A DNA stretch of 5,138 bases from positions 1-5,138 of the forward strand of contig CAZFSF010000158.1 of NCBI GenBank assembly GCA_964522045.1, in the 5' to 3' direction. Under the pieces are notes generated by a model. That model had not been told where the DNA came from and did no database searches. It worked only from the letters and a program-made list of their open reading frames with translations. The translations under genes and the position numbers were made by a program. Below, one piece after another: positions 1-5,138 of the stretch (position 1 is its first letter; each line of letters begins with the position of its first letter). The DNA comes from Desulfacyla sp964522045 (GTDB taxonomy: Bacteria; Desulfobacterota; DSM-4660; Desulfatiglandales; Desulfatiglandaceae).

Positions 1-179
1 CAGGAATTCATTTTCATGTTCTGATCAAAAACAATGATGATCCTTCCCACATCAATCGCCACGTCGGTCGCCCCATTATCGGGTGTGGATTTGATGACGT
101 TAGGTGTTTCTGCGAAAACATGACCTGGCCAAACTACCACTGTAAGAAAAACGACCGACAGAATTAAAATCCTTTTCAT
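1..179 (-). CDS. Secreted protein with bacterial Ig-like (Big_5/SbsA-type) domain, 5' part only
   Basis: Only the first 59 codons are present; the gene continues past the left edge. Reading the minus strand from ATG at base 179, the protein opens with Lys-Arg, then a hydrophobic stretch (about residues 4-17), then VFA|ETP. This is a typical Sec signal peptide with a likely cleavage after Ala23. The mature part starts with P-N-V-I-K-S-T-P-D-N-G-A-T-D-V and goes on to I-I-I-V-F-D-Q-N-M. That is the usual beginning of the SbsA-type Ig-like domain (Big_5), whose pattern is 'sTPanGatdV...i.v.Fdq.M'. Such domains occur in exported, often cell-surface or periplasmic, multidomain proteins as structural or adhesive modules; no enzymatic role can be assigned. 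The start is supported by the signal peptide, by a GAGAGG ribosome binding site six bases upstream, and by a good promoter. The call is secure for a secreted Ig-like protein, but its full architecture is unknown. Confidence 0.8.
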   Translation of the reverse strand, partial: MKRILILSVVFLTVVVWPGHVFAETPNVIKSTPDNGATDVAIDVGRIIIVFDQNMKMNS

Positions 180-185
180 GATTTA

Positions 186-191
186 CCTCTC
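186..191 (-). promoter_or_regulatory. Ribosome binding site of the secreted Ig-like protein gene
   Basis: On the minus strand this reads GAGAGG, followed by six bases (TAAATC) and the ATG at 179. It is the only clear Shine-Dalgarno site among the three genes and fixes the start of the left-edge gene. Confidence 0.7.
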
Positions 192-239
192 ATTGTGAGC
201 ATAGAATTGACTGATAAGAACTTGCTTTTCCGGTGAAGG

Positions 240-268
240 ACTATAGGGAAATTCCCCTTTTGAGTCAA
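240..268 (-). promoter_or_regulatory. Sigma-70-type promoter for the secreted Ig-like protein gene
   Basis: Read on the minus strand, TTGACT (bases 268-263) and TATAGT (245-240) are separated by exactly 17 bases. Each hexamer matches the consensus at five of six positions. Transcription would begin near base 233, giving a leader of about 54 bases before the ATG at 179. The spacer holds a small perfect inverted repeat, GGGAA-A-TTCCC on the plus strand (246-256), right between the two hexamers, where a repressor could sit. The promoter is read from sequence; regulation is inferred. Confidence 0.65.
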
Positions 269-303
269 GGGTAAAGCTACCACAAAACATGTTCCATCAG
301 GTT

Positions 304-315
304 TGATATTTATCA
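304..315. repeat. Short palindrome TGATA-TT-TATCA between the divergent promoters
   Basis: Five-base arms separated by two bases form a perfect inverted repeat. It lies about 22 bases upstream of the putative -35 of the nuclease-helicase gene and about 36 bases behind the -35 of the divergent gene. The position suits an operator or activator site, but a 12-base AT-rich palindrome can easily arise by chance. No regulator family is recognised. Confidence 0.25.
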
Positions 316-336
316 TAATTGTCCTCTTTTCTGAAG

Positions 337-367
337 TTGACATACCCGACTTGATGGTGTTTATTAT
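337..367 (+). promoter_or_regulatory. Possible promoter for the EndoQ-helicase gene, very close to its start codon
   Basis: TTGACA (337-342) is a perfect -35 hexamer and TATTAT (362-367) matches the -10 consensus at five of six positions. The 19-base spacer is longer than the usual 17. The -10 ends only five bases before the ATG at 373, so transcription from it would begin at or just inside the start codon and give a leaderless message. An alternative -10 (CATAAT, 314-319) exists further upstream but has no recognisable -35. Treat this as a candidate. Confidence 0.4.
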
Positions 368-372
368 TACAC

Positions 373-3300
373 ATGAAATTCATTGCTGACCTTCATACCC
401 ACTCCCATTTCTCCAGGGCCACCTCCATGAGCTTAGATCCTGAACACCTTGCACTTTGGGCACAGAAAAAAGGGATCAGAGTTGTTGGCTCTGGGGATTT
501 TACGCATCCCGGGTGGGTGTCGGAACTTCAGAACAAGATGATTGAGGCAGAGGATGGGCTTTACCGGTTGAGACCTGGTATCCAGAAGACTGTGGCATCA
601 CAGCTCCCTCCCTCCTGTAATGGGCCCACACGGTTTCTCCTAACCGGTGAGATAAGCTGTATTTACAAGAAAGATGGAAAGACACGAAAGGCCCACCATC
701 TGATTCTGATGCCTGATATGGCATCCGTGCTCAAGCTGAATGAACAATTGGACCGAATCGGAAATATCACCTCTGACGGCAGGCCTATCCTGGGTCTGGA
801 TTCAAGAGATTTACTTGAGATCACCCTTGAGGCAAGCGACAGGGCCTTTTTTATTCCGGCCCATGTATGGACCCCGTGGTTTTCCGTGTTCGGCTCCAAG
901 TCCGGCTTTGACACTTTAGAAGCGTGCTTTGAAGATCTTACGGATCACATTTACGCCCTTGAGACAGGTCTTTCCTCAGATCCACCCATGAATCGTCTTT
1001 TATCATCACTCGACAAGTATCTCCTGGTTTCCAATTCAGATGCCCACTCCCCGGCAAAACTTGGACGCGAGGCCAATATCTTTGACACGGATCCGGATTA
1101 CAATCACATGATCCATGCAATGACTGATGGAGAGGGATTCTTGGGAACCATAGAATTATATCCCGAAGAGGGGAAATATCACTTGGATGGCCACCGTAAA
1201 TGCCAGGTCAGGTTTCAGCCCGAAGAGACCATTAGACACGATGGGGTCTGCCCGGTCTGTGGGAAACCCTTGACCATAGGGGTCCTTAACCGGATTCACG
1301 AACTTGCGGACCGTGATACCCCCCTGCTTTCCAAGGATTTTTTCAGCCTCATCCCCCTGCCTGAAATCCTCTCAGATATCCTAAGTTGCGGGCCAGCCAC
1401 CAAGAAAGTGATGACCCTATATGAAAAATTACTTTTTAAGCTCGGGCCGGAACTTCAGATCCTGATGGACATGCCTCTAAGTGATATTGAAAATGCAGGG
1501 GGGGGCATACTTTCCGAGGCGATCGGGAGATTACGGCGGAATCAGGTGATCCGGGAAGAGGGTTACGACGGTCAGTACGGTGTAATTCACATATTTGAAG
1601 ACTCGGAGAAGCAGACCATGACCGGCCAGATGGCCCTGTTTGCCCGAGAAAAACAAAAAAACACCATCAGGTCCGATCGAACACCTCGCCGAAAGAAGAT
1701 CCGCAGGAAAAAGCAAAAAGCGGTTCAGAAAAAGTGTGTCTTACCAGTGGACCCGATCCTTGATCCTTTGAACCCGGAGCAAAAGTCGGCAGTCCTCTAT
1801 CGGGGCAGTCATCTTCTTGTGGTAGCCGGTCCTGGAACAGGGAAGACCCTGACCCTGACCCATCGAATTGCTCACCTGATCCGCAGAGGGATTGCAAAAC
1901 CGAAACAGGTTCTCGCACTGACCTTTACAAGAAAGGCTGCAAGAGAAATGGAGCACAGGGTCTCTAAACTACTTGAAGGGTCTGTGGCGGACGAAGTGAA
2001 CGTCGCAACCTTTCATGGATTCTGCCTGGAAATTCTTCGAAGTGAAGGAGATAAAATAGGCCTTCCCCTGGAATTTATCCTTTGCCCAGAGACCGATGCA
2101 CGAGGTCTTGCAGGGGAAGTTTTTGCCGGGTCCAATGCTGACAAACGAACCACGGGCAAGTTCATGAAGCATCTTCCGGGCATGAAAGCTGAAGCTGTCC
2201 TGGGTCGGGCGGCGCCACAAGTTGAGCATAAATTAGCATCCATGTTTATTAAATACCAGTCAGTGTTGAGAGAGCTGTGCATGCTGGATCTTGACGACCT
2301 GGAAGTGGAAACCCTGAGGCTCTTTCGCGATCAACCCGATATCGCCTGTGACTATGGGGAAAAATTTCCATGGGTCTTTGTGGATGAATACCAGGACACC
2401 AACCCTATTCAGGTTGAAATACTGAAAGCACTTATCCAGACAGGAAAGAGTGAAATCTGTGTGATCGGTGATGCAGACCAGGCCATCTACGGATTCCGTG
2501 GTGCGGATGTGGGAAATTTCAACCGATTTGGAGAAGATTTCCCTGGGGCCGAGGAAATAACACTGACAAAAAATTACCGTTCTACCAAAGAAATACTTCA
2601 AGGGGCTGCCGCCATCATGGGAAAGGAAAAACCCCTTGAGTGTCAATCCTCTGAAGCGACGTCTATCTCATTTGCGGCCTGCCGAAGTGACGCAGAAGAG
2701 GCCGAGATGATCGTGGAACAGGTGGAAAGATTGATAGGCGGCACAACCTACTTCTCTTTGGACAGCGGTCGTGTGGACTCTCATGAGGGAGACCTCTCTT
2801 TGGGGTTCGGTGATATAGGCGTGCTTTTCCGTTTGAATGTACAGGGTGATGCCCTGGAGAAGGCATTGGACAGGGCCGGAATTCCCTTTATTCGGTCCGG
2901 AGAAACTCCTCTGATTGCCCGGTATCCGGTCAATATCCTGTGGCGGTTTTTTCAGACACTTCAGTATCCGGATAATCCTTATTACGCGAAGTTGTATAAG
3001 CAATCCCTGACCGAAAAGGGAATTACAAAAGAGCCATCCGTCGAGACTTTCGAGACACATGGCGTCTTGTCAGAACTCATCGATAGCGCCATAACATCGC
3101 ATGATTTTGATTGCTCATCAGAGCCATCCGTTGAGACCCTGCGCCGCCTTAAGCACCTGGCAGCTAATTTTGAAGGGACTACTGAGACATTCTTAGATAC
3201 CCTCTCTCTGGAACGGGGCATTGATCACGCTCTTGTTCTCGGTGATCGCGTCGCTCTGATGTCCATCCATGCAGCAAAGGGACTGGAATGGCCGGTGGTC

Positions 3301-3573
3301 TTTATCACCGGTTGTGAGGATCAACTCATGCCGTGCACGTTGTTTGGAAGCAGGGATGAGGAAGAAGAAAGACGTCTCTTTTACGTGGGTATGACCCGCG
3401 CCCGGTCCCGACTCATCCTATCCCATGTAAAGCGCCGGACCCTCAATGGCCGTGTACTTACCATGGATCCTTCGCCATTCCTTGATGACATACCAGATGA
3501 TATATTGATTTCCTTAGATCGCCGGGGATGGAAACCAAGAAAAAAGTCCCATACACAACTGAAGCTTTTCTGA
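373..3573 (+). CDS. Endonuclease Q-type PHP nuclease fused to UvrD/PcrA-family SF1 helicase
   Basis: This is a 1066-residue two-module DNA repair protein, probably cytosolic. Residues 1-423 match the EndoQ (TIGR00375-like) family. PHP metal motifs are D6-L-H8-T-H10, D42 and H45 in GDFTHP, E93, H108-H109, H164 in AHVWTPW, and D223/H225 in NSDAHS. A zinc-finger region with C277, C293 and C296 follows. EndoQ enzymes nick DNA 5' to deaminated bases and abasic sites. Residues 424-455 form a Lys/Arg-rich linker. Residues 456-1066 are a full SF1A helicase: Q470; Walker A AGPGTGKT (485-492); Ia at 516-526; DEYQDT (671-676); GDADQAIYGFRGA (699-711); NYRS (734-737); HAAKGLEW (966-973); and YVGMTRAR (1004-1011). 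All motifs look intact, so both activities are expected. The span between motifs IV and V appears shorter than in UvrD, suggesting a reduced 2B domain. The ATG at 373 is the first start after an in-frame stop at 352-354 and is needed for the DLHTH motif, although no Shine-Dalgarno site precedes it. The TGA is backed by an in-frame TAA two codons later. The family call is firm; substrate and repair role are inferred. Confidence 0.93.
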   Translation: MKFIADLHTHSHFSRATSMSLDPEHLALWAQKKGIRVVGSGDFTHPGWVSELQNKMIEAEDGLYRLRPGIQKTVASQLPPSCNGPTRFLLTGEISCIYKKDGKTRKAHHLILMPDMASVLKLNEQLDRIGNITSDGRPILGLDSRDLLEITLEASDRAFFIPAHVWTPWFSVFGSKSGFDTLEACFEDLTDHIYALETGLSSDPPMNRLLSSLDKYLLVSNSDAHSPAKLGREANIFDTDPDYNHMIHAMTDGEGFLGTIELYPEEGKYHLDGHRKCQVRFQPEETIRHDGVCPVCGKPLTIGVLNRIHELADRDTPLLSKDFFSLIPLPEILSDILSCGPATKKVMTLYEKLLFKLGPELQILMDMPLSDIENAGGGILSEAIGRLRRNQVIREEGYDGQYGVIHIFEDSEKQTMTGQMALFAREKQKNTIRSDRTPRRKKIRRKKQKAVQKKCVLPVDPILDPLNPEQKSAVLYRGSHLLVVAGPGTGKTLTLTHRIAHLIRRGIAKPKQVLALTFTRKAAREMEHRVSKLLEGSVADEVNVATFHGFCLEILRSEGDKIGLPLEFILCPETDARGLAGEVFAGSNADKRTTGKFMKHLPGMKAEAVLGRAAPQVEHKLASMFIKYQSVLRELCMLDLDDLEVETLRLFRDQPDIACDYGEKFPWVFVDEYQDTNPIQVEILKALIQTGKSEICVIGDADQAIYGFRGADVGNFNRFGEDFPGAEEITLTKNYRSTKEILQGAAAIMGKEKPLECQSSEATSISFAACRSDAEEAEMIVEQVERLIGGTTYFSLDSGRVDSHEGDLSLGFGDIGVLFRLNVQGDALEKALDRAGIPFIRSGETPLIARYPVNILWRFFQTLQYPDNPYYAKLYKQSLTEKGITKEPSVETFETHGVLSELIDSAITSHDFDCSSEPSVETLRRLKHLAANFEGTTETFLDTLSLERGIDHALVLGDRVALMSIHAAKGLEWPVVFITGCEDQLMPCTLFGSRDEEEERRLFYVGMTRARSRLILSHVKRRTLNGRVLTMDPSPFLDDIPDDILISLDRRGWKPRKKSHTQLKLF
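1627..1641 (+). other. Possible internal DnaN clamp-binding pentapeptide (QMALF, residues 419-423)
   Basis: Q-M-A-L-F lies at the very end of the nuclease module, just before the basic linker, where a stand-alone EndoQ would have its C-terminal tail. It resembles the bacterial beta-clamp motif QL(S/D)LF, with Met for Leu at position 2. Archaeal EndoQ is known to work with PCNA, so a clamp-binding tail in a bacterial version is plausible. The resemblance is seen; the function is inferred. Confidence 0.4.
3556..3570 (+). other. Possible C-terminal DnaN clamp-binding pentapeptide (QLKLF, residues 1062-1066)
   Basis: The protein ends exactly in Q-L-K-L-F. This fits the QLxLF clamp-binding pattern and sits at an extreme, probably flexible C-terminus after a basic segment (KPRKKSHT), the usual place for such a motif. 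It would tether the helicase end of the fusion to the replication clamp. This is the stronger of the two candidate motifs in the protein. Confidence 0.55.
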
Positions 3574-3612
3574 TCATAAGGGTTTGCAGAGTCCTTCACC
3601 GAACGATTCATC

Positions 3613-3680
3613 CCCACATTGTATCACAGAAATTCCAATTCCAACGCGGATTAGTGTTTAAAGTTAAGGAATACTGTGGG
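3613..3680. repeat. Imperfect inverted repeat downstream of the EndoQ-helicase gene
   Basis: CCCACA-tt-GTAT (3613-3624) can pair with ATACTGTGGG (3671-3680), leaving a two-base bulge and a 46-base loop. No T-run follows, so it is not a standard intrinsic terminator, and none was found elsewhere after the gene. It may be chance or an RNA 3' structure. The rest of 3574-3700 holds nothing else recognisable: no gene with coding character on either strand and no RNA gene. Confidence 0.2.
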
Positions 3681-3700
3681 CCATTCATTAAAGAAAATCC

Positions 3701-3730
3701 TTGACAAATTGAATCTCAACTATCTAAAGT
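3701..3730 (+). promoter_or_regulatory. Sigma-70-type promoter for the cyclase gene
   Basis: TTGACA (3701-3706) is a perfect -35 hexamer. It is followed after 18 bases by TAAAGT (3725-3730), a four-of-six match to the -10. Transcription would start near 3737, leaving a leader of roughly 130 bases before the ATG at 3869. With the 295-base gap, this suggests the cyclase gene is transcribed separately from the helicase gene. Confidence 0.5.
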
Positions 3731-3745
3731 AGAATTGGTTTAGCC

Positions 3746-3822
3746 AAACACAGGCAGAATCACCTCCCCTTTCGAACCTCCACATTGCACATCTGACCTG
3801 GTTTACAGTTCTGCCTGGGTTT
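3746..3822 (+). repeat. Long-range inverted repeat in the predicted cyclase mRNA leader
   Basis: CAGGCAGAA (3751-3759) is perfectly complementary to TTCTGCCTG (3809-3817). After one A/G mismatch the helix continues for four more pairs (AAAC 3746-3749 with GTTT 3819-3822), making a 13-pair stem with one mismatch around a 49-base loop. It lies wholly between the predicted transcription start and the cyclase start codon. The loop includes two pyrimidine-rich CCTCC stretches. No long T-run follows, so it is not an obvious terminator. It does not match any riboswitch class I recognise. It could be a leader structure or a DNA-level operator pair. Confidence 0.4.
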
Positions 3823-3868
3823 TGTGACCTCTAAAATTGTCTTCCACCTCGAGCCTTGGTGTAAGCAA

Positions 3869-5138
3869 ATGAAATGCCCGAAATGCCAATCTGTAAACCC
3901 GGAAGGGGCCAAGTTCTGTAATGAATGCGGCGACAGCTTAACGCCTACATCAGCCGCGACCTCCCAGGCTTTTTCCTTTGACGAAAAATTAGCAAAGATT
4001 GAACGATATCTCCCCGAAGGCCTCACTGAGAAAATCCTTGCTCAGCAAGGCAAAATTGAGGGTGAACGCAGGCAGATTACTGTCATGTTCTGCGACATGG
4101 AGGGGTTTACGCCACTGGTTGAGAAACTCGGACCTGAAAAAGCCTACTCATTCATGGATCATGTCTACAAACTCCTTATTCATAAGGTGAGCGATTATGA
4201 AGGTACGGTAAATGAGTTGACCGGTGACGGCATTATGGCTCTTTTCGGAGCCCCTATTGCATTGGAAAACGCCCCTCAACGGGCACTTTGGTCTGCCTTG
4301 TCCATCCATAGAGCCATAGCCAAATTCAATGAACAAAAAGAGGTTATAATACCCGTCAAAATGCGTATTGGGATTAACACCGGACCAGTGGTGGTGGGCA
4401 CCTTGGGAAATGACCTTAGGGTTCAATTCACGGCGGTTGGTGATACTGTCAATCTGGCCTCCCGGATGGAAGGGCTAGCAGAAGCGGGGACCACATACGT
4501 TACCGACGAGACATTTAGACAGACAAAGGATCTCTTTCGGTTTGAGGCCGTAGGGAAAAAAGCGATTAAGGGCAGAAAGGGAACTGTCCCTGCTTATAAG
4601 GTGATCTCTGCGAAAAAGGATACGCACCAGCTTCGCCTGCGTTCTGAGAGGATGATCTACTCCGAGATGGTGGGCAGGGACAGTGCAATTGACAGGCTTG
4701 AACTTCAGGTGCTGAAGACTATCAACGGGGAGGGCTCGATTGTCAATATTATTGGAGAGGCCGGGATTGGTAAATCGAGACTTGTAGCCGAACTGAAGAA
4801 ACGCAAGGTCATGAAGCGGGTAACAATCCTTGAGGGAAGAGCGATCTCCATGGGAAGGAATTTGAGCTTTCACCCGATCATTGATCTTTTGAAACAGTGG
4901 GCGAGGATAAGGGAGGATGACGGAGAGGCAACAGCACTGGGTAAGTTAGAGATGGCTGTCCGAAATGTCTGTCCGGAAGATCTGTATGAAGTCCTTCCCT
5001 TTCTGGCAACCCTAATGGGGATGAAGCTGTCTGGAAGATACGCGGAAAGGGTTCAGGGTTTAGAGGGCGAGGCCTTGGATAATCTCATTTTAAAGAGCTT
5101 TCGCGAACTTCTGATCAAGACGACAGAACTGACACCGC
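3869..5138 (+). CDS. Zinc-ribbon class III adenylate/guanylate cyclase with AAA/STAND-like ATPase, 3' end missing
   Basis: 423 codons are open to the right edge. Domains in order: a zinc ribbon with C3-x2-C6-x10-C17-x2-C20; a linker with LPEGLTEKIL and EGERRQITV as in related cyclases; a cyclase homology domain at about residues 66-245; and an ATPase starting at VGRD (268-271) with Walker A GEAGIGKS (296-303). In the cyclase domain, metal-binding aspartates are D76 (FCDMEGFT) and D120 (LTGDGIMALFGAP). The transition-state pair N195/R199 is in NLASR, so the domain looks catalytically competent. The usual purine-selecting Lys is Glu116 and the partner position is Thr188, so cAMP or cGMP production cannot be decided. 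Relatives are often over 1000 residues with C-terminal TPR-like repeats, which would lie beyond the window. The ATG at 3869 is chosen because the zinc ribbon begins MKCPKC and sequence upstream in frame (from 3797; GTG at 3824) is not family-like. No clear Shine-Dalgarno site is visible. Probably a cytoplasmic signalling protein. Confidence 0.88.
   Translation, partial: MKCPKCQSVNPEGAKFCNECGDSLTPTSAATSQAFSFDEKLAKIERYLPEGLTEKILAQQGKIEGERRQITVMFCDMEGFTPLVEKLGPEKAYSFMDHVYKLLIHKVSDYEGTVNELTGDGIMALFGAPIALENAPQRALWSALSIHRAIAKFNEQKEVIIPVKMRIGINTGPVVVGTLGNDLRVQFTAVGDTVNLASRMEGLAEAGTTYVTDETFRQTKDLFRFEAVGKKAIKGRKGTVPAYKVISAKKDTHQLRLRSERMIYSEMVGRDSAIDRLELQVLKTINGEGSIVNIIGEAGIGKSRLVAELKKRKVMKRVTILEGRAISMGRNLSFHPIIDLLKQWARIREDDGEATALGKLEMAVRNVCPEDLYEVLPFLATLMGMKLSGRYAERVQGLEGEALDNLILKSFRELLIKTTELTP

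Noticed and set aside
180..372. SOS (LexA) box in front of the nuclease-helicase gene
   Set aside because: No CTGT-N8-ACAG type sequence or similar element was seen. Damage control of this gene cannot be claimed from sequence.
2260..3060. Long minus-strand open frames (2260-2646 and 2668-3060, about 130 codons each) inside the helicase
   Set aside because: They lie opposite highly conserved helicase motifs, have no ribosome binding sites and give no recognisable protein pattern. They are by-products of the plus-strand coding sequence.
3574..3700. Intrinsic terminator after the nuclease-helicase gene
   Set aside because: No GC-rich hairpin followed by a T-run is present. The only inverted repeat has a 46-base loop and no T-run.
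3797..3868. Earlier start for the cyclase (GTG at 3824)
   Set aside because: The added residues are not family-like, and the zinc ribbon naturally begins at MKCPKC. No better ribosome binding site supports GTG.
3760..4026. Minus-strand open frame of 88 codons across the intergenic region and cyclase start
   Set aside because: It runs antisense to the zinc ribbon codons and has no promoter, ribosome binding site or recognisable composition.
3999..4190. A 63-codon plus-strand open frame overlapping the cyclase
   Set aside because: The overlapping frame encodes the conserved LPEGLTEKIL and FCDMEGFT segments; the alternative frame has no recognisable motif.
4475..4873. A 132-codon minus-strand open frame within the cyclase/ATPase gene
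   Set aside because: It is antisense to the conserved cyclase end and Walker A region and has no family-like features.
1..5138. CRISPR array, tRNA, insertion sequence or defence island
   Set aside because: No spaced repeats, cloverleaf-like segments, transposase motifs or terminal inverted repeats were seen. A nuclease-helicase pairing can suggest defence, but the N-terminal module clearly follows the EndoQ repair family and the neighbours are not defence genes.

Overview
The window looks like ordinary chromosomal DNA from a Gram-negative bacterium of moderate GC content. The best guess is an uncultured Desulfobacterota (deltaproteobacterial) relative. That guess rests on recalled resemblance of the zinc-ribbon cyclase/ATPase protein and the PHP-helicase fusion to proteins common in that group; it is an inference, not a search result. 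There is no rRNA, tRNA, CRISPR array, insertion sequence or phage gene.

Layout. (1) At the left edge, on the minus strand, lies the 5' end of a gene for a secreted protein with a signal peptide and the start of a bacterial Ig-like (Big_5/SbsA-type) domain. (2) A 193-base divergent intergenic region holds a good sigma-70-type promoter for that gene and a weaker promoter facing the other way. (3) A single 1066-codon gene fills bases 373-3573. It joins an N-terminal endonuclease Q (EndoQ)-type PHP nuclease to a C-terminal UvrD/PcrA-type superfamily 1 helicase through a very basic linker. (4) A 295-base intergenic region carries a promoter and a long inverted repeat in the predicted leader. (5) The 5' part of a class III nucleotidyl cyclase gene runs off the right edge. 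It has an N-terminal four-cysteine zinc ribbon, a cyclase homology domain, and then an AAA/STAND-like ATPase with an intact Walker A motif.

How the parts relate. The three genes do not look like one operon: the first is divergent, and the cyclase has its own promoter after a large gap. The most interesting object is the nuclease-helicase fusion. It has the makings of a one-protein excision system for deaminated or abasic DNA, with a nick 5' to the lesion followed by unwinding. Its two modules each end in a pentapeptide resembling the bacterial sliding-clamp (DnaN) binding motif: QMALF at the nuclease/linker border and QLKLF as the last five residues. The cyclase is probably a multidomain signalling protein. 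Its substrate-selecting positions (Glu116 and Thr188) do not follow the usual adenylate cyclase pair, so its nucleotide substrate cannot be read from sequence.
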